The translations under genes and the position numbers were made by a program. Shown here piece by piece: positions 1 through 6,034 of a stretch of DNA of 6,081 nt. This DNA is from an uncultured Collinsella sp. GTDB lineage: Bacteria; Actinomycetota; Coriobacteriia; Coriobacteriales; Coriobacteriaceae. The first letter of the stretch is position 1, and the number at the start of each line of letters is the position of its first letter. The notes beneath the pieces are model-generated. The model searched no databases, was not told where the DNA came from, and saw nothing but the letters and a program-made list of their open reading frames with translations. The stretch spans positions 1 to 6,081 of the forward strand of contig CAAECP010000051.1 of the NCBI GenBank assembly GCA_900754385.1, read 5' to 3'.

Positions 1-2696
1 GCGAGCTTGCCGGTGCCGGCGTGGCGCTCAAGCTGGTGCAGGTCCTGGGCGAGCGTCTGGGCAAGCCGTCGTATTGGCGTTCGCTGATCGAGGTTGCGGC
101 GCTTGGTACCGTGTCCGACATGATGCCGCTGACGCCCGAGAACCGCGCGCTGGTCGCCGAAGGCATCCAGCAGATGCGCGTGACCGCCCGTCCTGGCTAT
201 ATCGCGCTGGCCGCACTTGCCAAGGCCGACCTCTCAAGCATTACGGCCGATGGCCTGTCGTTTTCGCTCATTCCCCGCTTGAACGCCGCCGGCCGCATGG
301 CCGATCCCAAGCTGGCGCTCGACCTGCTGCTTGCCTGCGATCCTATCGAGGCAAGCGCGCTGGCGGCCGAGCTCGAGGAGATCAACCGTCAGCGTCGCGA
401 GATTGAGGCGGAGCTCACGCGCGATGCCATGGCAAAGGTCGAGGAGACCTATGATGGCGGTCGCGCAATCGTCGTGGGCGGTGAGGGCTGGCACGAGGGC
501 GTCAAGGGCATCGTAGCGAGCCGCCTGACCAACCGTTATCACGTGCCGGCGCTGCTGTTCTCGATCGAAGACGGTATCGCTCGCGGTTCGGGCCGCTCGG
601 TGGGCAAGGTCAACCTGTTCGACGCCGTAGAGCGCTGCTCCGATCTGCTGATTCGTCGCGGCGGGCATGCGGGTGCGGTGGGCGTGACCATCGAGGCGTC
701 CAAGCTCGACGAGTTCCGTCGTCGTCTTTCCGCCGTGCTGTCCGAGCTCCCCGCCGAGGACTTTGAGGACACCGACGAGGTTGCTGCCACCGTCGACCTC
801 TCCGAGCTGAATATTGAGACCATCGAGCAGATCTCCCGTCTTGAGCCGTTTGGCCAGGGCAACAAGGTGCCGCTGTTGGCGGCCGAGGGCGTGACAATGT
901 GCGACCGCGCCGTGGTGGGCAAAACCGGCGAGCACATGCGCTTCGTGGCGACCGATGGCGCCGCGAGTGTGCCGGCCATTATGTTCCGCGTGCCGCAGAT
1001 CGATAAGCTCATCAATTGCGATAGCGCTGTCGACTTGGTGTTCGAGGCCGTGGCCGAGCATTGGCAAGGTCGCGTAAAGCCCAAGCTTATGATCAAGGAT
1101 GTCTTGGTCCGCGATACCACGGCGCCCAGCGTTGACGACCCGGCATGTGAGCTTCGCCGCGGCGTGGAGCCTGCGGACGCCGGTCTGCGTCTGGAGTCCC
1201 GCAAGCGCCAAACGCTCGCCCAGCTTTCCTATACCGAGCTGACGCGCTCGCTTATCCATAGCTTTATCGGCTCGAACCAGCCGCACCGCGCGCAGGTCGA
1301 GGCGCTCGATGCCCTGGCCGATCACCAAAGTGTTCTGGCCGTTATGGGAACGGGGCGCGGCAAGTCTCTTATCTTCCATGTGCATGCCGCGCGCGAGGCG
1401 GTCCTTCGCGGGCGTGCGAGCATCTTTGTCTATCCGCTGCGCGCGCTCGTTGCCGACCAGGCCTATCACCTCTCGTCGACGATGGCCGCGCTCGGCATTG
1501 GCGTAGGCGTGCTGACCGGCGAGACCGTGGAGGCGGCGCGCGATGACGTGTTTGCCGGCTTGGCTTCGGGCCGCACCGGCATCGTGCTCACGACGCCCGA
1601 GTTCCTGTCCATTCACCGCGACCGCTTTGCGCGTTCGGGCCGCATCGGTTTTGTCGTTATCGATGAGGCGCATCATGCCGGTCTTGCCAAGGGCGGCGAC
1701 CGCAGCGCCTATCTCGACATGCCCGATATCCTCAAGGCCCTGGGCGACCCGGTCGTTCTGGCCACGACTGCTACCGCAACGGCTCCGGTTGTGGCCGAGC
1801 TCGCCCGCGTGCTACCGATTACCCGTACGGTGGTCGATGAGACGGTGCGCGAGAACTTGCAGCTCGAGGATGACCGAGATCTTGCGAGCCGCGAGAACCG
1901 CCTGGTGTCAATCGTGGCGACGGGGGAGAAGACCGTCATCTACGTCAACTCGCGCGACCAGTCCGTGGCGCTTGCTAAAACGTTGCGCAAGCGGGTACCC
2001 GATTGCGCGACCCGCATCGCGTTCTATAACGCGGGGCTTGCGCGCTCCGATCGTCGCCGTGTCGAGGAAGCGTTTCGTGACGGAAGCCTCAGCTGCATCG
2101 TTTCGACCTCTGCCTTTGGTGAGGGCGTCAACCTTCCCGATATCCGCCATGTCGTGCTCTACCACATGCCGTTTGGCGCCATCGAGTTCAACCAGATGAG
2201 CGGACGCGCCGGTCGCGACGGCCAACCTGCCGTGATTCACCTGCTCTATTCGTCGCGTGACGCTCGCATTAACGAGCGCCTGCTCGACTGCTACGCGCCC
2301 GAGCGCGACGAGCTCGTCACGCTCTATCGCGCGCTGCAGACTATGTGGCGCTCCAACCGCGGCAAGACCGGAGCCGACTCATTTAGTGCGAGCGATATCG
2401 ACATCGCGCAGATGTGCCTTGCCATCGATGCCCGCACGCCGGTTGACGAGCGCTCGGTGGCAAGCGGTCTGGGAATCTTCGAAGAGCTTGGTTTCTGTCG
2501 CGTTTCGGGGTTTGACGACACCCGTCGCATCGCGATGGCAGAAAACCCCGGACGTGTGCAATTGAGCAGGTCAATTCGCTATTTGGAGGGTCTGCGCTCG
2601 CGCATGGAGTTCTCGGCTTTCCGGAGCTGGGCGCTCGATTCGTGCGCTTCTGATATGCTAGCCAAAGTTACCCGCCCGATCGTTCCGCGGGCCTAG
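1..2696 (+). CDS. recJ: RecJ single-strand exonuclease fused to a RecQ-like DEAH helicase (5' partial)
   Basis: The reading frame is open to the left edge; the first complete codon is at base 3 and 897 residues are present, so the GTG at 21 is internal. RecJ degrades single-stranded DNA 5' to 3' in recombination and mismatch repair. RecJ signatures seen: ALGTVSD (DHH motif IV region, near 105-125), PRLNAAGRM (273-299), WHEGVKGIVASR (489-524), GGHAGAVG of DHHA1 (660-683) and EPFGQGN opening the OB domain (843-863), which ends near 1115. After a linker comes an SF2 helicase: Walker A MGTGRGKS (1344-1367), motif Ia (1428-1460), DEAH (1662-1673), ATTATAT motif III (1761-1781), motif IV (1932-1955), motif V with AFGEGVNLPD (about 2100-2141) and QMSGRAGRDG motif VI (2193-2222). 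The last 157 residues look winged-helix-like and lack the RecQ zinc cysteines. DHH motifs I-III are outside the window, so nuclease activity cannot be judged. Both halves share one uninterrupted frame, so the fusion is real unless the assembly is wrong. Confidence 0.93.
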   Translation, partial: ELAGAGVALKLVQVLGERLGKPSYWRSLIEVAALGTVSDMMPLTPENRALVAEGIQQMRVTARPGYIALAALAKADLSSITADGLSFSLIPRLNAAGRMADPKLALDLLLACDPIEASALAAELEEINRQRREIEAELTRDAMAKVEETYDGGRAIVVGGEGWHEGVKGIVASRLTNRYHVPALLFSIEDGIARGSGRSVGKVNLFDAVERCSDLLIRRGGHAGAVGVTIEASKLDEFRRRLSAVLSELPAEDFEDTDEVAATVDLSELNIETIEQISRLEPFGQGNKVPLLAAEGVTMCDRAVVGKTGEHMRFVATDGAASVPAIMFRVPQIDKLINCDSAVDLVFEAVAEHWQGRVKPKLMIKDVLVRDTTAPSVDDPACELRRGVEPADAGLRLESRKRQTLAQLSYTELTRSLIHSFIGSNQPHRAQVEALDALADHQSVLAVMGTGRGKSLIFHVHAAREAVLRGRASIFVYPLRALVADQAYHLSSTMAALGIGVGVLTGETVEAARDDVFAGLASGRTGIVLTTPEFLSIHRDRFARSGRIGFVVIDEAHHAGLAKGGDRSAYLDMPDILKALGDPVVLATTATATAPVVAELARVLPITRTVVDETVRENLQLEDDRDLASRENRLVSIVATGEKTVIYVNSRDQSVALAKTLRKRVPDCATRIAFYNAGLARSDRRRVEEAFRDGSLSCIVSTSAFGEGVNLPDIRHVVLYHMPFGAIEFNQMSGRAGRDGQPAVIHLLYSSRDARINERLLDCYAPERDELVTLYRALQTMWRSNRGKTGADSFSASDIDIAQMCLAIDARTPVDERSVASGLGIFEELGFCRVSGFDDTRRIAMAENPGRVQLSRSIRYLEGLRSRMEFSAFRSWALDSCASDMLAKVTRPIVPRA
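2651..2659 (+). promoter_or_regulatory. Weak candidate extended -10 element inside the recJ tail, upstream of rel
   Basis: The string TGATATGCT fits an extended -10 (TGn followed by TATGCT) and lies about 52 nt before the rel start. No recognisable -35 hexamer is found at 16-18 bp upstream, and the site is inside the recJ coding sequence, so it could be chance. If real, it would let rel be transcribed independently of recJ. Confidence 0.2.
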
Positions 2697-2706
2697 GGGA
2701 AGGGGA
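2697..2706 (+). promoter_or_regulatory. Ribosome binding site of rel
   Basis: A purine-only run GGGAAGGGGA fills most of the 15-nt gap between the recJ stop and the ATG at 2712, with a 5-nt spacer. It supports 2712 over the in-frame ATG at 2766 as the start. The tight spacing also suggests rel is translated from the same message as recJ. Confidence 0.7.
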
Positions 2707-2711
2707 CCTCG

Positions 2712-5072
2712 ATGGATGCCGCAGCCCGTACCGCCCATGATTCCACCCTCCAGCCGTTTTCGGAGATGGAGCACTATAAGCATGCCGATGAGCTGCCGCC
2801 CGAGATTATGGCGGACAGCTACGACAAACTGGAGCGCCTGTGCCTCAAATATATGAATGAGGACGACTTTTCTAAGGTGGAGCAGGCCTATTGCTTTGCC
2901 GCCGAGAAGCACTGCAACCAAAAGCGGCGCTCGGGTGAGATGTACATCAACCATCCCGTCGAGGTGGCCATCATTTTGGCCGATCTCAAGATGGACTGCG
3001 ATGTGGTGTGCGCCGCGCTGCTGCACGATACCGTCGAGGACACCGAGACCTCGCTCGCCGATGTTTCCGGCCTGTTTGGTGATACGGTGGCCGAGCTCGT
3101 CGATGGCGTGACCAAGCTCACCAACATCGAAGTCGATAGCATGGACGAGAAACAGGCCCTCACGCTGCGCAAGATGTTCCTCGCCATGTCCAAGGACATC
3201 CGCGTCATTATCGTTAAGCTTGCCGACCGTCTGCACAACATGCGCACCCTTGCAGCTCTGCGCGAGGACCGTCGCCTGTTTAAGGCCCGCGAGACCATGG
3301 ACGTGTATGCGCCCCTGGCCGACCGTCTGGGCATGAGCTCTATTAAGTGGGAGCTCGAGGACCTGTCCTTCTTCTACCTGGAGCCCGATGCCTACCAGCG
3401 CATTGCGCGCATGGTGGCTGAGTCGCGCGAGGTTCGCGAGCGCTATCTGGCCGAGACCATCAAGACGCTCACCGATGAGCTCAACCGCATTGGCCTGGAA
3501 GACTTCCAGATCAACGGCCGTTCCAAGCACTATTGGTCCATCTACCAAAAGATGAAGCGCAAGGGCAAGGAATTCTCCGAGATCTACGACCTGGTGGCAC
3601 TGCGCGTCATCACGCATTCGGTGCGCGATTGCTACTCCACGCTCGGTGCGGTACATACGCTGTGGCACCCCATGCCCGGTCGCTTTAAAGACTATATCGC
3701 CATGCCCAAGGTCAATAACTACCAGTCGCTCCATACGACGGTTATCGGCCCCACGGCCCGCCCGCTCGAGATTCAGATTCGAACCTACGAGATGCATGAG
3801 CAGGCCGAGTACGGCATTGCCGCCCACTGGCTCTATAAGAAGTCGGGCGGATCGTCTGCGTCTAAGACCAATGATGCCCAGCGTCTGGACGACCAAATTA
3901 ACTGGCTCAAACATTCGCTCGATTGGGCTGCGTCTGATGAGATCACCGACGCCAAGGAATACCTGCACTCGCTGAAGGTCGATCTGTTCGATCAGGAGAT
4001 CTTTGTCTTCACGCCCAAAGGCGAGGTCATGGCGCTTCGTGCTGGCTCCACGCCGCTCGACTTTGCCTACGCCGTTCACACCGAGGTGGGCAACCACTGC
4101 GTCGGCGCTAAGATCAACGGTGCGGTGGCCCCGCTCACGCATGAGATCAAGACGGGCGACCGTGTCGAGATCCTGACCAACAAGAGTTCCAAGCCGTCGC
4201 GTGATTGGCTCAAGATCGTTAAGACACCTTCCGCCAAGTCAAAGATCCGCCGCTATTTTGCCGCCGCGACCAAGGACGACGACGCTGCTGCCGGCCGCGA
4301 TATACTGGCCAAGGACTTGCGCAAGCGCGGGTATGGCATCTCTACGCCGCGATCCACGCGTGCGCTCAACGCCGTGGCGGAGCAGCTGAACTTCAAGCAG
4401 CTCGAGGACCTGTTTGCCGCCGTGGGCGCCGGCAAGGTTGCCCCGCGCGCTGTGGGTAACAAGGTCGAGCAAATCTTGGACCCCAAGCCCGAGGAACAGC
4501 TCACCAAGGCCGAGGCTATCGCCGAGGTCGTGAAACAGCCGGCCCGAGGCTCCAACCGAAAGCCGCAAAAGCGCGGCAAGAGCGCCAGTAACGGCATTAT
4601 CGTCAAGGGCGAGAGCAACAGCGGCCTGCTGGTCCGTCTGGCACATTGCTGCAATCCGGTGACGGGCGACGATATCGTCGGCTTCATCACGCGCGGTCGT
4701 GGCGTTTCGGTGCATCGCGCCAACTGCCCCAACGTCAAGGGTCTTATGGAGCATCCCGAGCGCATGATCGAAGTGGAGTGGGACGGCGCTGCCGACACCC
4801 TCTTCCAGGTCGAGATCGTGGTCGAGTGCCTGGACCGCATGGGCCTGCTCAAGGATGTCACTATTGCCATTGGCGATGCGGGCGGCAATATCCTTTCTGC
4901 CGCCACGTCGACCAACCGCGAGGGTATTGCAACCCTGCGCTTTATGGTCGAGATCTCGGACGCGAGTGGTCTGGATCCGCTGCTGGCCTCTATCAGCAGC
5001 GTTGACTCGGTCTACGACGCACGCCGCCTGATGCCCGGCGAGGGTGGAGCCCAGCTTAAGCGCCGCGTTTAG
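2712..5072 (+). CDS. rel: Bifunctional (p)ppGpp synthetase/hydrolase, Rel/RSH family
   Basis: This cytoplasmic stringent-response enzyme makes (p)ppGpp from ATP and GDP/GTP on starved ribosomes and also hydrolyses it. At 786 residues it is full length. The HD hydrolase metal ligands are present: H81 (YINHP), H105-D106 (HDTVED) and D172 with N176 (KLADRLHN). The synthetase half has R270 (GRSKHYWSIY), D293 (YDLVALRV), R324-D327 (RFKD) and E353 (EIQIRT). RFKD fits the RxKD signature of bifunctional enzymes rather than the ExDD of synthetase-only RelA. All of these sit about 28-30 residues after the corresponding positions I recall for the Streptococcus Rel enzyme, consistent with a slightly longer N terminus. 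The regulatory half follows: TGS domain (about 428-489), a helical region, a basic linker near 610-640, the zinc-finger-like C646-C647/H668/C672 motif, and an ACT domain (about 685-780). No key residue is missing. It lies 15 nt after recJ, a conserved pairing in Gram-positive bacteria. relA is an alternative gene name. Confidence 0.97.
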   Translation: MDAAARTAHDSTLQPFSEMEHYKHADELPPEIMADSYDKLERLCLKYMNEDDFSKVEQAYCFAAEKHCNQKRRSGEMYINHPVEVAIILADLKMDCDVVCAALLHDTVEDTETSLADVSGLFGDTVAELVDGVTKLTNIEVDSMDEKQALTLRKMFLAMSKDIRVIIVKLADRLHNMRTLAALREDRRLFKARETMDVYAPLADRLGMSSIKWELEDLSFFYLEPDAYQRIARMVAESREVRERYLAETIKTLTDELNRIGLEDFQINGRSKHYWSIYQKMKRKGKEFSEIYDLVALRVITHSVRDCYSTLGAVHTLWHPMPGRFKDYIAMPKVNNYQSLHTTVIGPTARPLEIQIRTYEMHEQAEYGIAAHWLYKKSGGSSASKTNDAQRLDDQINWLKHSLDWAASDEITDAKEYLHSLKVDLFDQEIFVFTPKGEVMALRAGSTPLDFAYAVHTEVGNHCVGAKINGAVAPLTHEIKTGDRVEILTNKSSKPSRDWLKIVKTPSAKSKIRRYFAAATKDDDAAAGRDILAKDLRKRGYGISTPRSTRALNAVAEQLNFKQLEDLFAAVGAGKVAPRAVGNKVEQILDPKPEEQLTKAEAIAEVVKQPARGSNRKPQKRGKSASNGIIVKGESNSGLLVRLAHCCNPVTGDDIVGFITRGRGVSVHRANCPNVKGLMEHPERMIEVEWDGAADTLFQVEIVVECLDRMGLLKDVTIAIGDAGGNILSAATSTNREGIATLRFMVEISDASGLDPLLASISSVDSVYDARRLMPGEGGAQLKRRV

Positions 5073-5086
5073 TCGCGACGAACGCG
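5064..5086 (+). other. Small hairpin spanning the rel stop codon
   Basis: CGCGTT (5064-5069) can pair with AACGCG (5081-5086) around an 11-nt loop that contains the TAG stop. There is no U-tract after it, so it is not an intrinsic terminator. The stem is only 6 bp and may be chance in GC-rich sequence. Confidence 0.25.
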
Positions 5087-5108
5087 CCACATTATCAATA
5101 TTCGCTAC

Positions 5109-5136
5109 ACTCGAGGCATCGTTTGATGCCTCGAGT
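5109..5136 (+). repeat. Perfect 12-bp inverted repeat (hairpin) upstream of the hydrolase gene
   Basis: ACTCGAGGCATC (5109-5120) is followed by a GTTT loop and then its exact reverse complement (5125-5136). The 3' arm ends 20 nt before the ATG at 5157. No T-run follows on either strand, so it does not match an intrinsic terminator. It could be a Rho-linked or processing hairpin that separates rel from the hydrolase message, a structure protecting the downstream 5' end, or a DNA operator. Perfect pairing over 12 bp makes chance very unlikely; the function is inferred. Confidence 0.85.
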
Positions 5137-5145
5137 TCTATAGAG

Positions 5146-5150
5146 AGGAG
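5146..5150 (+). promoter_or_regulatory. Ribosome binding site of the MBL hydrolase gene
   Basis: AGGAG sits 6 nt before the ATG at 5157, within a longer purine run. The alternative in-frame ATG at 5166 would have a 15-nt spacer, so 5157 is the better start. The site begins 9 nt after the 12-bp hairpin, so that structure could influence ribosome access. Confidence 0.75.
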
Positions 5151-5156
5151 AGGGGC

Positions 5157-5840
5157 ATGAGTGCTATGTCCTTGGATGTAACTCCCAAGGGGTCGGTCGA
5201 GATCGAGACGCTCGTAAACGGTCCCATTCAGACCAATAGCTATGCTCTTATTTCGGGCAATGAGTGCGTGATTATCGACCCTGCGTGGGAAGGCGAGCGC
5301 CTGGTGGAGCATATTCGAGCCGAACATCCCGGCGTACGCGTGCTTGGCGCCGTATGCACTCATGGCCATGCCGATCATGTTGGTGGTGTTGCCGGCGTGC
5401 GAACCACCGTTGGCGAGGGCTGCCAGTATGAGCTGTGTGCTAAGGATGCGGCAGTGCCGCATACGAACATCAAGGAACAGCGAGCTATGTGGGGCATTGA
5501 GACGCCCGACCCCGGGGAGCCGACGTGCCTGCTCGCCGAGGGCGATGCTATCGAGGTGGGCGATATCTGCCTGCAGGTGATCGAGACACCAGGGCATACG
5601 CCGGGCGGGATCGTCTTGTTCGCCGCCACCGAGCAGGGAAGCATCGCCTTTGTTGGCGACACCCTGTTCCCGGGCAGCCACGGCCGCACCGATCTTGCCG
5701 GTGGCGACGAGGCGGCGATTCTGCGCTCGCTCTCCAAGCTCGCCCGGCTTCTCCCGCCCGATACCGTTTGCCTAACCGGCCATGGCGATTCGACCACCAT
5801 GGCACGCGAGCTCATGCAGAACCCTTTCATGCAGGTGTAG
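5157..5840 (+). CDS. Metallo-beta-lactamase-fold hydrolase, glyoxalase II-like
   Basis: The 227-residue product has the full metal-binding set of the MBL-fold thioesterase branch: H69-x-H71-x-D73-H74 (THGHADHVGG), H147 (TPGHTPGG), bridging D168 (FVGDTLF) and H209 (TGHGD). The N-terminal GPIQTNSY and the GSHGRTDLAGGD stretch after D168 are typical of the short YcbL/GloB-like proteins. These are related to hydroxyacylglutathione hydrolase but lack its C-terminal glutathione-binding domain; the short length here agrees. It has no signal peptide or membrane segment and is presumably a cytoplasmic Zn or Fe enzyme. The substrate cannot be read from sequence; a small thioester such as a lactoyl-thiol adduct is the family-based guess. 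MBL proteins of this type often sit next to rel in Gram-positive genomes. It may be read through from rel or have its own promoter, since the 84-nt gap contains a strong hairpin. Confidence 0.92.
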   Translation: MSAMSLDVTPKGSVEIETLVNGPIQTNSYALISGNECVIIDPAWEGERLVEHIRAEHPGVRVLGAVCTHGHADHVGGVAGVRTTVGEGCQYELCAKDAAVPHTNIKEQRAMWGIETPDPGEPTCLLAEGDAIEVGDICLQVIETPGHTPGGIVLFAATEQGSIAFVGDTLFPGSHGRTDLAGGDEAAILRSLSKLARLLPPDTVCLTGHGDSTTMARELMQNPFMQV

Positions 5841-5893
5841 CTTTATAGTCAGCTTCTAAAGCACGAGAAGCGTCCAAACGTCAAGCTATTTTT
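5840..5893 (+). terminator. Possible weak terminator after the hydrolase gene
   Basis: Short alternative stems lie just after the TAG: GCTTTA/TAAAGC (5840-5845 with 5857-5862), GCTTCT/AGAAGC (5852-5857 with 5866-5871) and AGCTT/AAGCT (5851-5855 with 5883-5887). The last is followed by A and a five-T run (5889-5893). None is a classical GC-rich stem directly before a T-tract, so termination here is only a suggestion. Confidence 0.25.
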
Positions 5894-5945
5894 CCCCAAC
5901 GGGTCAATTTCGTAGGGCAAACGGTCAAAAAAGTCTGTTTGGACG
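5871..5945 (+). repeat. 9-bp inverted repeat flanking a 57-nt spacer
   Basis: CGTCCAAAC (5871-5879) is exactly matched in reverse complement by GTTTGGACG (5937-5945). The spacer contains the GTCAA-type direct repeats. The arms may be two half-sites for a looping regulator, or may pair in a read-through RNA. The right arm can alternatively pair through GTTTG with CAAAC at 5918-5922. Confidence 0.5.
5878..5928 (+). repeat. Three spaced copies of an ACG(n)GTCAA element
   Basis: ACGTCAA (5878-5884), ACGGGTCAA (5899-5907) and ACGGTCAA (5921-5928) share AACG followed by GTCAA, with one to three G between. The GTCAA cores start at 5880, 5903 and 5924, spacings of 23 and 21 bp, close to two helical turns. 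This is a plausible array of binding sites upstream of the aldolase promoter; no regulator can be named. Confidence 0.4.
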
Positions 5946-5948
5946 ATA

Positions 5949-5969
5949 TTCGTGAACAAACGAACGTTT
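5949..5969 (+). promoter_or_regulatory. Overlapping palindromes at the -35 position of the aldolase promoter, possible operator
   Basis: TTCGT (5949-5953) and ACGAA (5960-5964) form an inverted repeat with a 6-nt spacer, overlapping a second palindrome of AAACG and CGTTT arms around AA (5958-5969). They abut or overlap the expected -35 position, a usual place for repressor binding. The CG-centred AAACG half-site is reminiscent of LacI-family operators, but that is only a resemblance. Confidence 0.35.
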
Positions 5970-5994
5970 ATGCTCGGGTGCGCCGTGGTAAAAT
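5967..5994 (+). promoter_or_regulatory. Probable sigma-70-type promoter of the aldolase gene
   Basis: TAAAAT (5989-5994) preceded by TGG (5986-5988) is a good extended -10. The best -35 match, TTTATG (5967-5972), lies 16 bp upstream and agrees at only three of six positions, which an extended -10 can tolerate. Transcription would start near 6001, giving a 5' leader of roughly 33 nt that includes the ribosome binding site. Confidence 0.6.
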
Positions 5995-6020
5995 CACAGG
6001 CGTTATCGGAGCAACCTTAC

Positions 6021-6026
6021 AGGAGG
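6021..6026 (+). promoter_or_regulatory. Ribosome binding site of the aldolase gene
   Basis: A full-consensus AGGAGG sits 8 nt before the ATG at 6035. This is the strongest Shine-Dalgarno sequence in the window and fits a highly expressed glycolytic gene. Confidence 0.85.
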
Positions 6027-6034
6027 TTTCTTTT

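Noticed and set aside
21..23. GTG at 21 as the start of recJ
   Set aside because: Codons 3-20 read ELAGAG, the conserved RecJ segment before VALKL, and the frame is open to the edge, so this Val is internal.
234..1676. 480-codon open frame on the minus strand inside recJ
   Set aside because: It is in exact codon register with the plus-strand gene, a known by-product of GC-rich codon usage. The translation shows no family motif, and the plus frame has clear RecJ and helicase motifs.
2658..4142. 494-codon minus-strand open frame opposite rel
   Set aside because: Codon-register shadow of rel, with low-complexity H/L/V/G-rich product and no recognisable domain.
4541..4610. Basic, low-complexity stretch in Rel as a frameshift or insertion
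   Set aside because: The frame continues cleanly into the CC/H/C motif and ACT domain; it is a normal variable linker.
5106..5111. TACACT as a -10 element for the hydrolase gene
   Set aside because: No -35 match at 16-18 bp (CGCGCC at 17 bp), no extended TGn, and it overlaps the first bases of the hairpin; too weak to call.
5109..5144. Intrinsic terminator after rel
   Set aside because: The stem is excellent, but the following bases are TCTATAGA and then purines, not a T-tract; the opposite strand also lacks one.
4239..5681. 480-codon minus-strand open frame crossing rel, the intergenic hairpin and the hydrolase gene
   Set aside because: It again runs in codon register with both plus-strand genes. 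Crossing the 84-nt gap without a stop is mildly surprising, but the product shows no motif.
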